Source of the DNA: Ilex aquifolium
Taxonomy: Eukaryota > Streptophyta > Magnoliopsida > Aquifoliales > Aquifoliaceae
Direction: 5' to 3'
NCBI GenBank assembly: GCA_951799425.1
Contig: OX637391.1
Location: 50,749,069 to 50,813,068, forward strand
Length of the DNA: 64,000 bases
The notes under the pieces: model-generated
Databases searched by the model: none
Seen by the model: only the letters and a program-made list of their open reading frames with translations
Told to the model about the DNA's origin: nothing
Made by a program: the position numbers and the translations under genes
Shown: positions 48,212-60,222 of the stretch, in pieces
How positions within the stretch are numbered: the first letter of the stretch is position 1
How the letters are laid out: each line of letters starts with the position of its first letter

Positions 48212-48451
48212 CCTCGTCCTTTGTAATGTAACAAAAATTTCGAATCTTTCTCGGGGTGTATTTACGTTCACTCTGATTAGGCTAGTTGAATGTTGCCGCA
48301 TTTTGTTATGTATTATATAAGGCAACATTAATTTCACTTGTTATTGTTAACAAATATTCACCACGGTGCCTTATGTTTTGTTGTATTTTTGTATAAAGCA
48401 ACATTTATTACAATTACGTATGTTTAATACGTAACTATTATGTTTTTCTAT

Positions 48452-49077
48452 GGGGATTGTACCAATATGGCTGCTAAATTTAGAGCGCTAATGGATGGGC
48501 TTAAAATGGTGGAGTAGTATGGTTTGATGGATTTACAAGATACTGATTGAGTGAGACTCTTTGGTACTTGTTAATTCAGTGTTCGGAGGTTGTGAATGCG
48601 CCTGGCCATATAAGTCATATTTGGAGTAAATTAAAAGGTTTGTGTTAATAGGAGGTTTTGTAATCAAGCATGTGTATAGAAAAATGAATTATGTGGCTCT
48701 TAGATTGGCTAATCAGGCTATACAAATAGGTTTTTCGGAGGACTTTACTATTTCTCTTAATTTGCCCTCTGTGGTTAAGCTTGAGTTATTGCAAAATTTG
48801 AGGGGATTGCCTATACTTAGGACTACGAGAATGGTGGTTTTTTATGACAAGGGGTGAGGTGTTTCTCGGCAACCTGAGTTTTTTGTGGTGGACTGGCATT
48901 AGCAGAGTTGATGCATTGGTTTTTTTTTTTTCCAGTCAAGTGTTGGAGACAACTTTTATATTTTCATTGTTTTGGTTGCTTTATCATATTGTTTTAAGGC
49001 ATGGTTGTTTGCCTTTCTCCCATTGTAATCAATTTTTAAGAAATGAAATAAAGTGTTGATTTGTTTGAAAAAAAAAA
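48452..49077 (+). pseudogene. L1-type LINE 3' fragment (RNase H plus poly(A))
   Basis: Reads TNMAAKFRALMDGLKMVE, then KHVYRKMNYVALRLANQAI, with frame changes between them. This matches the RVT_3 RNase H of plant L1 elements (N-AE--AL--GL ... H--RE-N--AD-LAN-A). It is followed by a 3' UTR-like stretch with AATAAAG and a run of about ten A's at the end. It is 5'-truncated and decayed. Confidence 0.8.
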
Positions 49078-50650
49078 TATTAACTTTCCTAAAAAAAACA
49101 TTTATTTTATTTTTATATATTTTTATGTATATGTGGAAAATGTATAATTTTATTAGGATAATCCACCGATTCAAACATAGGATATGATTGGTTTGGATTG
49201 GAATGGATAGAGTCATGGGTAGAATAGTAAACTACTACAAAATTATTTGTGTAACTTATAAGACCCACTGAATTACACATTTGTTTCCCAAACAAAGGTT
49301 ATGATTGGATATATTCCAAGGTTAGAGTTTTAAAGTGGATGAGTGAGTTTAGCTTGGATGGATTAGGATATAAAAAAAGAAATCCTACCTTATCCAATCC
49401 CGTTACCCAAACACACCAAAAGTGAATCACCGGAGGTTTCGATCCTCCTTGAAATTGGTATCTCTTTCCTCTAATTATATTTTTCTTTTATTTTCTAAAT
49501 ATCTCGAAATCGTAATTTAACATAACAAAATTAGTTGAGAAAGTACATGAAACAATGGACACATAATCCCTATAATACATCTCTATTTTTGTTTTTTGTT
49601 GATGGCAGAGTATCCACAGTGTATTAGTGGCGATCCAATTACATACAGTGGATCTTATTGAAATTCACGATCTACCATTAAGAGAAATTATAAAAAAAAA
49701 ATATTGGTGGGCATCAGAATTAAATCAAAATTTATAATTTGATCGATGATCGTATGTGTTGACGATGGATTATATCTTGGTTCATAAATGGTCAATGTCC
49801 ATGTGAATAATTGTAGTCATTTGAATTAGCGCAGTTATAGTTGAGCTTGTCATTTAACCTTGATTTAGCGTAGTAGTGCCGGCACGACATATGAAAACTC
49901 TTTGTCGCTTTGCTATGAGAAAAGAGTCGTAGAAGATATTTTCTTGGTACCAAATAGTTTCTAATTTAAATATTTTCTTTATTACCAGCTTGGGTGTGCC
50001 CCCCAAATCAAACAATATGAGTGGGGGGTTTGGGGGTGGGTGGGGACTCTTATTGGAGAGAGCAATTGGATGCTAATGGGATAGAGGAGAAAGAAGAGAG
50101 TGAAAGAAGAGAGCTACAATTTAATACAAACTATTCTGTCTTGAGGTACTGGATGATGTAACGTACTTACGATAATAAGACATCAAAAAAGAGTCAAGTA
50201 ACTAAGTGCAATACAAGAGGACGGTAGGATAACGAACCATAAAATATCAGAGAAACGTCTGAGATATAAGCATGTGAAGATTCAAAGGGACCCCACATCA
50301 ATAAGACTAAAACAAAACGCAAGACTTGAAGAATGATTTGACATTTGATTTTAATACTTTTTTTAGGGGAGACCCTTTGTTGTAATGAAGATTTGGTGTT
50401 CAGTCAGTCCGCTATAGAAGTTGGAGGATAGAAGACAACGATATTTAAATTTTAGGGTCGAACATCAATATAATATTAAGGCCCCCTCCACACATACAAG
50501 AACCTATCAACCTACTATTAGAAGCATAATAATTTTCTTAATAATATCCAAAAAATTACAAATACATCATTTTCCCTCAATTGTTTTTGACCAAAATAAC
50601 AATGATGATGTGTTGAAATTGATTGGTTAAGTCCACCAATTGAATGACCC

Positions 50651-53600
50651 AATTCCAAGAACTCCTAGAGGACCAAGTAAAGCCCAATCAATATGGCCAT
50701 ACTTGACCCAAGAAAGGAACAAAGTGCCACACAAACTTGGAGGAAAGGGAAGTCCAAAGATTCATATATTAATCCACCAATGCATTGTCACTTGCACATG
50801 AGATTAATTAAAGATGTTAATCAGGGATTATTTGAATAATAAAGTGTTAAACAGCCCACAGTATTCCCCAAAACAACATTAAGAAGTGGAATCGGGTTTA
50901 GTCCTCAATTTCAAGAACGGTTTGGTTTGATTAACCCAATGAAATGAAGGAGATTACTTTTTGGTTAAGATGCTTAATTAACTTTCTTAAGTTGTATTAG
51001 ATTGTGTAGTTCATTCATGTCGCGACAGATTGTCAATGACCGTCAAACCAACTACTATCACCTACTCAAATCATGGCCAATACCATAACGTATAATTTTT
51101 GTTGAGCCAGTTAATAGCCGACAAGTAATCAATAATCACGTGAACTGATTATTGCTATCCACATTGGCATTTGCATTAATTTACCTTGATATTGCTCGCT
51201 ATTAATTTCTAAATGACATGTTGAATGCCAAGAAATATAAAGAAAAAATCCACTATCGATCATCTAGTCAGATCACGGCCGACAACATAACGAGTAATCT
51301 TTGGTGGGCTTAGATCATAGCTAACAAATAATCGATTAATCACTCGAACTAATAACATGGACCTCCACCTTGGCATGTGCATTGATGATTCACCTTGGTA
51401 GTTTTACCATTTGCTAAAATGATGTTAAATGAGAAGAATCATAATGAAAAAGGTATTCATTGTTGAATACACAGCAAAGATTTTTCTTATGGAAAGAGAG
51501 AGATCTATGGACGCAACCTTGCCTGGCTGCAGAATCTACGCCAAGTCTTTTTCTTGTGGTGTGGTAGTGTCTGTCTTATCACATAGCTTTTTATTCAACT
51601 TTAATATGTATATTCTGTTATTTTTCTAGAAAATGACTACGGTATCGTCAATTATAACTTTTTCAAGGTATAAGTTACAATTTTAAAATGTATGATCGAT
51701 CACCGAAAATTCATGACCGATCATCGGTGTCTGTGATCGATCATAATCTTTCCTTGATCAATTGTAAATTATAATTTTATCATAAAAAATATTAATCAAC
51801 AATATGATAGTGAAAGCATCAAAGCATGTTCTCTTTAACTACCCAACTCTGAAAGCATCTGCTGACGAGAAAGAAGCCATAAATTTAGAGACAATTAATA
51901 ACATGCAACATGTTCTTTTAACATCCCTGCTAAAAATGTTAGCCAAGAAGCATTAAAAAAAGAAAAAGAAAAAGAAAAGTTAAAGGCACCTAAATGTTCA
52001 TGAAAAAAGGAAAAGGTTGATAAAACACAAGTGGTACTAGGTTGTTGGCCAAGACTAGGGCATAAGGCCCCACTTTCGATAGATATTTTATGCTATATAT
52101 ATGTGCTACTGGACCCCATTACTATTATTTTAACCTGCATTAATCCAAACCCATTACTATTATGTTAATAATCTTTTGATTTGAGGGTTTAAATTACAAC
52201 TAAATAAATCATTATTGATCATAAAAAATTATAATCGATCATAAAAAATATAATTTTTAAAAGTTATGTTATATCTTTTTAAAAGTGGAGTTACAATTGA
52301 TTGAGATTATTCATGATCAATCAATCACAATGAATATTGTGATTTGTTTTTTTTTAGCTTGTGAAAAAGGGAGAAGGACAACTAGTAGATAGTAACTCTA
52401 TCTAGGTGTGACCATGAGAGTCTCCCACTGTAGAATATCCGGTTTGAATCATAGCTATTAACCCGGAATGACTGCACATCACCACAACACCACCAAAACC
52501 AAACAACAAACCGCATTGGTCTTGTGAATCAAACTCTGCTTGATAATCATATGGGAATCAATGAAGACTTTAAACGGGTACAACTTACCACTAGACCACC
52601 AGTTCGGGTGGTAATGAAATATTGTGATCGATCATAAATAATTGTAACTTATCTTTTGTAAAATTTAACTTTATTTTTAATAATTATATTTTTTTAGTAT
52701 GATACTAAATAATTATTTTTTTATTTGATACTGTAGTTTTTTCCAAAGCTAAATAGCTAACCTTGAAGTTAATATAGATAAAAAGATAGCTATTGTGTGG
52801 TGTAAGGGCCTCCACTCCATGGACTGCTTAAACAGGTTTACCAGTGTCGTATATACTGATAAGTGATTAAACCCTCTTCTATTTCTCAAATCATTTCTGC
52901 ACCCTTGATGTGGTTTCTTAGTGGCTCACTGACTTTTTCTCTTACACCTTTTATCATTCAAATGATACGACAAAATTATGTTGTTTCAAGTTGAATATCA
53001 ACCGAGTCACCTCGTATAATTTTTTGAGTAATGCTATACAACCTAAATAAAATTCAAAAAAAATTTATATAAAAATTGAGTTATTTGTATTTTATACTTA
53101 CTCGATTCATTTGTAATTCATGTCAGTTGGTTATGTTATTTTCGGGTTCTTTTTATCTTCTGTTAAAAATTGTGTTTCCGGGGGCATTGGATTTGAATTA
53201 GGCTGTAGATCACTGATCACAACCTGTAGTACATCCTCTAATCCCTGTCATTTCATCCCTCATTTTACATGCATGTTGTCACCCTCATGAAAGCTTAAAA
53301 AGATTTGGACCACCTAGCAAAGTGGTTGAAGACATAAATTGCTAGGACTATGACGAGGACAATGGACGTGTGTGTCCCTTTTGAATAGTAAATATTCACT
53401 GAAATGGTTACACCACGTGAACTTTGCCACGTGAGGTAGTCATATATTACATGAATATGTAATTATTAAATTTTGTGGGGCTCACTTGTCTGCTTGTTCA
53501 GTTATTAGTAGGCAATTGCACAATTACACCACATGATATTACTAACGTGATGTAACCGTACACTCAATATTTTCTCGACTTAAAACAAGAGAAATTAATG

Positions 53601-55483
53601 AATGTAACGGTGATATCACATCATCACTGCCACGTGATGTCACCAATGACTTTCACATTCAATAACTATCATGTGGGATCCATGAGGTTCACTTATCCTA
53701 CTTGTTTATTTAATATTGATCGATAATACTATGTAACAATGATGATATGATTTAACCGTTGTATTCAATATTTACTCAAGAGAGGGTGTTCCGACACTCA
53801 TGAAAGAAATTTAGAAAGAGGTAAAGTATGAAAATATTTATACCACTCTCTCCCCTACATTTTGTGTTTTTAGATTGCTTATTTAGCATAATATTAGAGT
53901 GGGAAGTTTCGTGTTCAAAAGAGGTAAAGGAGTGACTCTGTCGTAAGGGTTTATGTTTGAACAGGTGATTGCGAGTTCCAACTCCATTCCCTTTTTCCAA
54001 AAAAATAAGAAAAAGATAAATCTAGTCACCAAGTCTTTCCTGTGCTTAGTCTAAAATTTGGTGAGCAAATTGGAAGTTTCTTTTTCCTCTCCCTTTCTTG
54101 ATGGCAAGTAAAAAAGCATATGTTACCTTATTCTTTCATAGGGAAACTTATTGAGACTTCGCATACTTGTTGAGATGCAACCTGATTCCCATATAATGGT
54201 GCCGGAAAGTAGGCGCCACCTTCGCAAGTGGCGTTGCCGCCGCCGGTTTCTTTCTCTTTCGAATCTTCATTTTTTAGTTTGTCATATGAAAATTAACCAA
54301 CCAGTTTCTTTCTGTTTCGAATCTTCATTTTTTTTTTGTTTGTCATATGGAAACCTCCAAAACATAAAGGCCAAAGGTTGATTCCTTAAACAGTGCTATA
54401 CCAATTTATAAAACATTAGTGTTCTACAAAAGCAAATGTTTCAATCACATATTTTTTTTCACCGACGTTAACTCGAGAGAGACATAATTAAACGCAAACC
54501 ATACACATCGTATGAACCACGACGTCCCTTAAGGAAACTCGAGCATGAGAGTATGAAATATCAATCATTGTAATCTTAACATCCGAGCTACCTTAATGGG
54601 CCGACATATTTTTTTCTAATGAACAATGATTCTTTCGAAGGTTTTATCTGTTAACCGGCTGTCCTTTTGCAGGTGGTTTCACTGATTCCATTCCAGAAGG
54701 GTTCTTCGGGTGAAATAACTCCAATCCATATGGGTGACGGGAGGTATATAAGGTGGCTCTCTACTCTGCTCACATAAATCTATTATGATTGGAAGTGTAA
54801 TATAAGAAAGGTGATAATTGCGAGGGCAATAGGAAATAAGAAACTATAGTTGGAGGTGAAAATTAAGATAGGAACATAGTTAAGGGGTGCAATCATAATT
54901 TTCCTATTATTAATAGAATAATCAGCCGTTAGTGCTTGACCACTGGTTTATTAAATACTCCTCCATTATGGGGGAACTAGCAACAGATTGGTTGTAATTA
55001 TTATTGATTTGTTTTGTCTAAGTAGATAATGATGTGTTCAATGTTCAAGTATGTTTATTGGTTGGCATTTATCCATTAAATGCAGATCATCTCAAAATGA
55101 ATGCTAACAATAAGAGCCATACCTTCCCCGGATGGATAGCGAAAGAGCACTGTATCTGGTGTAGAAGTTCACCTAAATAAGAGACAGAGAGGGAGAGAGA
55201 GTTTTAAATATTTGATGTTCAATTTATTTCAATTAAATCATTGAAAAGTGCATAGGCACGCCTCCCTCAGATTTTTTTTTTGTTACAAGGTTGGCCACCG
55301 TGGCTTGAGCTAGATTTGAGCACAAGGGTGGTTAGCTTTTAGAGAGAATGAAAATGAATTGAATTTGAGACCTTTGAATTACTAAAAGTCAAACTCAACC
55401 ACCGAACCACTCCTAAAAATTTCTCCAATGAGTTTATACATTGAATTATTGTATACAAGTTAAGCTAAATACCGGGGGGGGGG

Positions 55484-55516
<33 letters not shown>

Positions 55517-55586
55517 ATTTGTTTGAAATAAATCATTAAGAATTGACTTAAACAAAGTCTAGACTCACTATGGTTTTTGAGTAGGA
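50651..55586. other. Intergenic with SINE-like remnants, no gene
   Basis: A 58-bp-scale duplication lies at about 54243-54355 (GTTTCTTTCT-TTTCGAATC twice). CACGTG-containing blocks at 53400-53650 resemble segments near 58990. A G run plus GA run lies at 55474-55514, and a second SINE-like stretch at about 55270-55420 on the minus strand (GTGGTTCGGTGGTTGAGTTT). No coding domain seen. Confidence 0.45.
52330..52615 (-). repeat. SINE-like element with pol III-type boxes
   Basis: On the minus strand it starts near CCACCCGAACTGGTGGTCTA. TGGTCTAGTGGTAAG is a good A box, and a GATTCAAACCGG-like box follows much later than in a tRNA. Ends and target duplication are not established. Confidence 0.4.
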
Positions 55587-55752
55587 AAATGCTACATAAT
55601 TCAAATAGAATTCAAAAATTCAAATTCAAATGCATATTATCATTTGGATGAGTGGGTCCCACTGAAAAAATTGATGGAATCCACTCATCTAAGGAATGAT
55701 ATGCATTTGAGTTGTAATTTTTTGGGTTTCATTTGAGTTTTGTAGTATTGTT
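55587..55752. mobile_element. Hairpin MITE
   Basis: The left arm AATGCTACATAATTCAAAT through AATGCATAT...GGATGAGTGGGTCCCA is nearly the reverse complement of the right arm, which ends TGAGTTTTGTAGTATT. It shares the NGCTAC...GGGTCCCA layout with the MITE at 36419, so the two may be related. No clear target duplication. Confidence 0.7.
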
Positions 55753-55757
55753 CTTTT

Positions 55758-58037
55758 AAGTAATGTTAATCTAACTAAAAAAAGGACAAAAAATAGGGAT
55801 CAAATGATATGGTGGTATTACTGATTTTACTTTTACACATTTGAAATTCAAATTTGTCTCATTATAATAATGTCACATCATTTTTACTTCCCTTTTTTGG
55901 CCGGTGTTTTCTGATGACTTTTTTAACCGATGAAGAACCAATAGGGTTTTAGACTTATAATGCGACGAGTATGATTTTAAAATTGAAATTATTCTATTTT
56001 TTTAAATAGAACTTAGAAAAGATTATTCTTACGGGCCTACTGCACTACAAAACAAATCTACAAAGATATTCAATGTTCACCGTCAATCACCTGACAATGT
56101 TATGTGGTGTAAATTACCTATAAAATATTATACATCTTAAATCAATTATTGTCATTAATAAACTTGTAAAAAAATAATTTAAATAAATTAATTTGTGTGC
56201 CCGACAAGAAAATGATGTGACAATTTTTTATTCTCGTGCCTTATAAGCACGAAACATTTTCTATTCTACATGTTGGTTGAACCTCCTTTTTTTTTTCTTT
56301 TTTTTTAATTTTCATTTTTGAAATGGAAAAACAAAGTTTGAGCTTCCACATCAGATTGTACGGATTGTGGGCCATATGTATGGTGGTGGTTGACGTGAGG
56401 AATCTGCAACTTGTACTTATCCTATCTTCTTCTTTCTCACCTTCAATTCCTTGGCCTAATATTACTACACTTCTGCTCCACACTTCCATTTGTCCCTTAC
56501 ACACAGTCGTTTCTTCACAATCGATTCTCGAAATATCTTCATTTTTATTCTTTATTGTTTTGTTTCTCATTCTTTTTATTTATTTATTTAATCATAATGT
56601 TGCAAAAGTATTTTTTGAACTCGCGCTTCTTAATCTCAAACATGATGTTAGCGCAAACAGTTGAAATATGTTTTGCAAACCATGTATTTATAGCGAAATA
56701 ATGTATAATGACAGTATTCTTTTTGTTGCAACCAACCCCGCCCGCCCCTCCCGGAATTGGTGAATTTTTCCATCAACGCATAAGTTCATTTGTTTCATAA
56801 GAAAATAATTTTATTAACCTGAAAAATCGAAACAAAATAGTACACAAGTATGCTCATATCGATAAAATATGCTTGAAGCAAACAATGTAGTCCACCTGAT
56901 AATTTTTTTTTTCATTGAACAATAACAACAAATGCTTTAAATTCAGCATTTGTTTTACCCATTACACATGCTGGTATTATAAGATTATGCATAGAGAAAC
57001 TTTAATGTACTGTAAATATGTAGTTTACCCAACTACAACACAAGCAAATTCTCTTAACAGTAATATTTAGTTTATACCCGCACTATTTTTGTAATTGTCA
57101 ACACTGAAGGAGAAGCCAAATCGTCATCTTTTTTTTTTTTTGGCGTGGTGATGAGAGAGAATAAAATTTATAGTTGCGCTAATTAAGAAACATTTTAAGT
57201 GTCGTCAAGACGTGTTTTAAACTTTATTTTTTAGAAATTAAAATTAATTCACCTGCTAAAAAAAAAACTCTTTCTGGTGGGGGAAACACACTTCTACTCA
57301 TTTTCATCACAAGATAACCTTTGAATAAGGTTTGACTCTAAATTGTGGTGACAGTATGATGGCGATTAAGATAAAATTTTTGACATAAATAAATGTGATT
57401 ATTTTAATTGATGAAATAAGATGATGATGACGTCAGTAATGGTAATCATGATGCCAAAGAGAGGATCATGATGATATGACATTTTGAATGCATATTTGAG
57501 GTGAAGAAGATGATGATGTTAATCATGGAAATAATGATGGTGATTTTGGGTGGTCTTCATGTTCCTTTCCCATTAGTGGAATCTAATCAAGATTGCTGCT
57601 ATATCATATTCTAATAATTATCATGATTGGATTGAATTAAAATGCCTTACATTATTAAATTTGAAGTCAACATTAGAAATTGCGATAATTATAATACGAT
57701 ATGACAAAAAATAATATTTGGTGAATTTTTTTTTAAAATTGTGCTGTTGAGGGTGTTAGAGTAAATGCATAAAACACTAATAAAAAAACTCAAAAAATAT
57801 GTTTATAAATAGAAAAAAAATATTGGATATAACGATCTATTGATGATGTGGTGTCTCCATTCAATCATAGAATATTAAGTGGGTTTAGTGGGCTCCATTG
57901 TTTTACTATCTCTGTCATATTAGAACTAGTTATTTCACGTACCTGAAGGCACGGAGTAATAAAAAAATGTCAACAATAAACATATTTGTATTCACACCCA
58001 AAATCAAATAACAAAGATAAAGAAAAGAGAAAATAAT
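55758..58037. other. Intergenic, no gene seen
   Basis: AT-rich. Frames at 56241-56701 on both strands are mutual shadows without a domain. GATGATG-rich sequence lies near 57420-57540. Confidence 0.4.
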
Positions 58038-58722
58038 TTAAACACCGGTTGTAGTGGGGTGCGAGTGGTGGTAGTAGGGGTGATGGTGGGACAGTGACAG
58101 TGGTTGTAAGGTGGAGGTGATGGTAGTGGGGATGGTGGTGGTGGGACAGTGGTGGGATGGCGGCGACGATGGTTGTAGTGGGGTTGTGGTGGTGGTTATT
58201 GTGGAAAAAGTGGTGGTGGGGTAACAACGGTGATGTTGGTGGTGGGGCGATGGAGGTGGTGGTGAGAGGGTGGCGATAGCGGTGATGATGGTGGTGGTGA
58301 TAGGTGGCAATAGCAATGATGATGGTGGTGGTGGGGTGATGAGGGTGGTGGTAGTGGTGGTGGTGGGGGAGTGGTGGTGATGGTGGTAGGGGTGATGGTG
58401 GGACAGTGGCGGTGGTGGTAAGGTGGCAACAACGATAGTGGTGGTGGGGTGACGACAGTGGTGGTGGCGACAACGGTGGTTATTATGGGACGGTGGTGAT
58501 GGTTGTTGTGGAAGAGGTGGTGGTGGGGTGGCAGCGGTGGTGGTGGGGCGATAAAGATGGTGGTGGTGGTAGGGTGGCTACAGCGGTGGTGGTGGTGGTT
58601 GTTGTAGCAGATGTGGTGTTGTAGTGGTGGCGGCGATAGTGGTGATGGTGGCGGCGATAGTGGTGATGGTGATGGTAAGGGATAGTTCTGGTGGTGGGGT
58701 GACGGTGGTGGTGCAGTTTCAA
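58038..58722 (+). repeat. GGT-rich minisatellite with G-quadruplex potential
   Basis: About 685 bp made of irregular repeats of GGTGGTGGTGGGG, GGTGGCGACAGTGG, GGTGATGGTGGT and TGTTGTGGAAGAGG. It encodes long low-complexity His/Pro/Thr/Ser frames on the minus strand (up to about 176 codons) that I treat as artefacts. Many clustered G runs could form quadruplexes. Confidence 0.9.
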
Positions 58723-59140
58723 ACACTACTTTTTTTTTAAAGTATTTATGAAAAATTGAAAGTCTTAGAAGAAGTTTTAAAAAGTCACTCTAAACACACC
58801 CTTAGAGGCCTAATTTTTCTATTAAATTTAGGGTGTTAATATTAGCCGTTAAATTAACTTTAAAATGAAATTTAAAGCGATTTCAACCGCGAATAACAAA
58901 AGTCATTTTGTTTATCTTTTGAGATTTAAATTGTATTGTATTTTATTATATACATAGTGGGGTTCACTAATTTTATTTATTATTTTATAATATATTGGTG
59001 ATACCACATAAAAATGATGACATGGTGTCACCGTTAGAATACATTATAAACTTTCACCCCACGTGGAAGCTTCAAGTTACAAGAGTGTACAGAAGTTTTA
59101 TACACCCATGGGTCATGGAAAGAACCGCTGGCATGTGTAA
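58723..59140. other. Upstream region of the MIR172 transcription unit
   Basis: AT-rich sequence between the minisatellite and the TATA box, probably the proximal promoter. No element can be named with confidence. Confidence 0.35.
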
Positions 59141-59143
59141 CTG

Positions 59144-59153
59144 TATATATAAG
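59144..59153 (+). promoter_or_regulatory. TATA box of the putative pri-miR172 unit
   Basis: TATATATAAG is followed about 30 bp later by a pyrimidine-rich leader (CCTCCTCC, CTTCTCTTCC), the usual layout of a plant pol II start. It is the best promoter candidate upstream of the two hairpins and would start transcription near 59180. The distance to the first hairpin (about 0.9 kb) suggests a leader intron; GTAAGT at 59413 is a possible donor. Confidence 0.5.
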
Positions 59154-60040
59154 TATCTCCCCATACCCTCCTCCAAAGTATCTTCCACAAACCCTTACTT
59201 CACCTACTCTTCTCTTCTCTTCCCCTCCCCGCCCACCACCGCCCTCTCCTCCTCCTTCTCCTCCTCATCTCTCTCTCGTGACCATGGGCGGAGGATTCAG
59301 ATACCACTGAGGTTTCTCCTTTCTGTCGAAACCCTATTCTGCATCCCCGTGTTCTTTAAATTTTTTGCACACACACACACATATATATATATCTCTGTGT
59401 GTGGGTGCGTTTGTAAGTGAGAGTTTTTAATTCCCTCACCTGTTCCATTGGTATAACATTCGGTTCTTCTAAGTTGTTGTTCTTTGCCTCTTTTCTATGT
59501 TTTTCATCAGAATTCACAAGAGTTCTTTTTAGATTGTGGCTTTTCTTGGGGTTGATAATTGGATGGAGGAAAATTTTTGTACCCCTAAATCCTCAAATCT
59601 CAGAAATATAAATTCGAAGGTGTTAATTAGCTTATTTTACATTACATTCTTAATATTTTCGTAAATTCTAGATTGATTTTACATTATGTTGTTTCTATTT
59701 TTCCAAGGTTGTACTTGGTATCCCTTTGTTTCAATTTTTGTTTTATTCTATTTTGTTTCTTGTTGGTGGAGTTGCTTTCTGAAACTGTACAATCCTGCCA
59801 GGGTTCCTTTCTAACCACTCTTAAAGTGCCACATCAACACGATTTCGTGGTCATGAACTAGAACACATCATAGTTCCTATTTTCTTTTCTAATGTTTCTA
59901 TCTCCTTTACCAATTTTTTTTTACCATTTAAGATTTGAGTCAATAATGTTTTCTACTGTTCAAAAAAAAATTTTGGTTTTCTAATGTTGTTTGTGCTATA
60001 TCATCATACTCTGTTTGTGCCATGAATGAATCGATCGAGA

Positions 60041-60160
60041 AGTCGTTGTTTGCAGGTGCAGCGTCATCAAGATTCACATGCAAATGCCCCGGCGGTGTAG
60101 GGTTTCCGCCCAAGTTTGATGGTGAGAATCTTGATGATGCTGCATCAGCAGTCGATGACT
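60041..60160 (+). ncRNA. MIR172: MIR172 precursor, copy 1
   Basis: A microRNA precursor whose product represses AP2/TOE-type transcription factors, promoting the adult phase and flowering. The mature strand, 21 nt at 60125-60145 on the 3' arm, begins AGAATCTTGATGATGC and matches canonical miR172 throughout. The star strand at 60058-60078 on the 5' arm begins GCAGCGTCATC and ends ATTCACA. The two pair with 2-nt 3' overhangs at both ends; there is one G-U pair and an unpaired first base of the mature strand. The stem continues downwards (AGTCGTTGTTTGCAGG with CATCAGCAGTCGATGACT) for about 16 more pairs, which fits DCL1 processing. The loop side holds GGCGG/CCGCC. Almost certainly a true MIR172 hairpin; expression is not shown. 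Confidence 0.95.
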
Positions 60161-60222
60161 GAACAATTCTGCTAGGGCTAAAGATTACACATCTTCATAT
60201 ATTATGCTTGGATGGATCCACA

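Larger units (their letters stand above)
39315..49417 (+). mobile_element. PIF/Harbinger DNA transposon, 10.1 kb, inside an LTR
   Basis: The left end GGTTGTGTTTGGATAGTGGG and the reverse complement of the right end, GGTGTGTTTGGGTAACGGG, are imperfect terminal inverted repeats. Subterminal ATAACCTTTGT...GGAAA also matches on both sides. The flanking triplet AAA (39312-39314 and 49418-49420) is a possible 3-bp target duplication. It carries a Harbinger DDE transposase, a broken Myb/SANT-like gene, unidentified exon-like pieces and an L1 fragment. At 10.1 kb it is longer than I expect for the class, so part of 43.5-48.4 kb may be further insertions. Confidence 0.83.
38279..49515 (+). mobile_element. 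Small non-autonomous LTR (TRIM-like) element, split by Harbinger
   Basis: The 5' LTR is 38279-38598 (TGTTACATGC to ACGTAACA), followed by a decayed Met-type primer site TTAGTATTAGAGC at 38600-38612. The interior of only about 460 bp encodes a fragment MANLSKILKLLRDDFQKTF. A purine tract AAGGGGGAAGGAT leads to the 3' LTR, which starts at 39059, is interrupted at 39315, and resumes at about 49418-49515. Target duplication is approximate (GTTTA against ATTTA). It is the same LTR family as the solo LTR at 9094. Net size is about 1.1 kb. Confidence 0.82.
38125..50650 (+). repeat. 1.25 kb tandem duplication, unit 2 (split by 11.2 kb insertion)
   Basis: The left part is 38125-38278 and the right part is about 49516-50650. 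Joined, they align with unit 1 along its length. The break falls inside the segment that reads GACAATGTTTGACATAAC in unit 1. Confidence 0.88.

Noticed and set aside
56241..56701. Overlapping frames of about 96-113 codons on both strands
   Set aside because: They mirror each other and show no recognisable motif.
57970..58726. Minus-strand frames of up to about 176 codons rich in His, Pro, Thr and Ser
   Set aside because: They are produced by the GGT-rich minisatellite; several overlapping frames are open at once and no domain or splice context supports a gene.
58995..59420. 141-codon plus-strand frame upstream of MIR172
   Set aside because: It spans the promoter, the TATA box and a CT-rich leader and has no domain; better explained as chance in the pri-miRNA 5' region.
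60049..60056. TTTGCAGG as a splice acceptor just before the first miR172 star strand
   Set aside because: It matches the consensus, but using it would cut the lower stem of the hairpin; the pairing there shows it belongs to the precursor.
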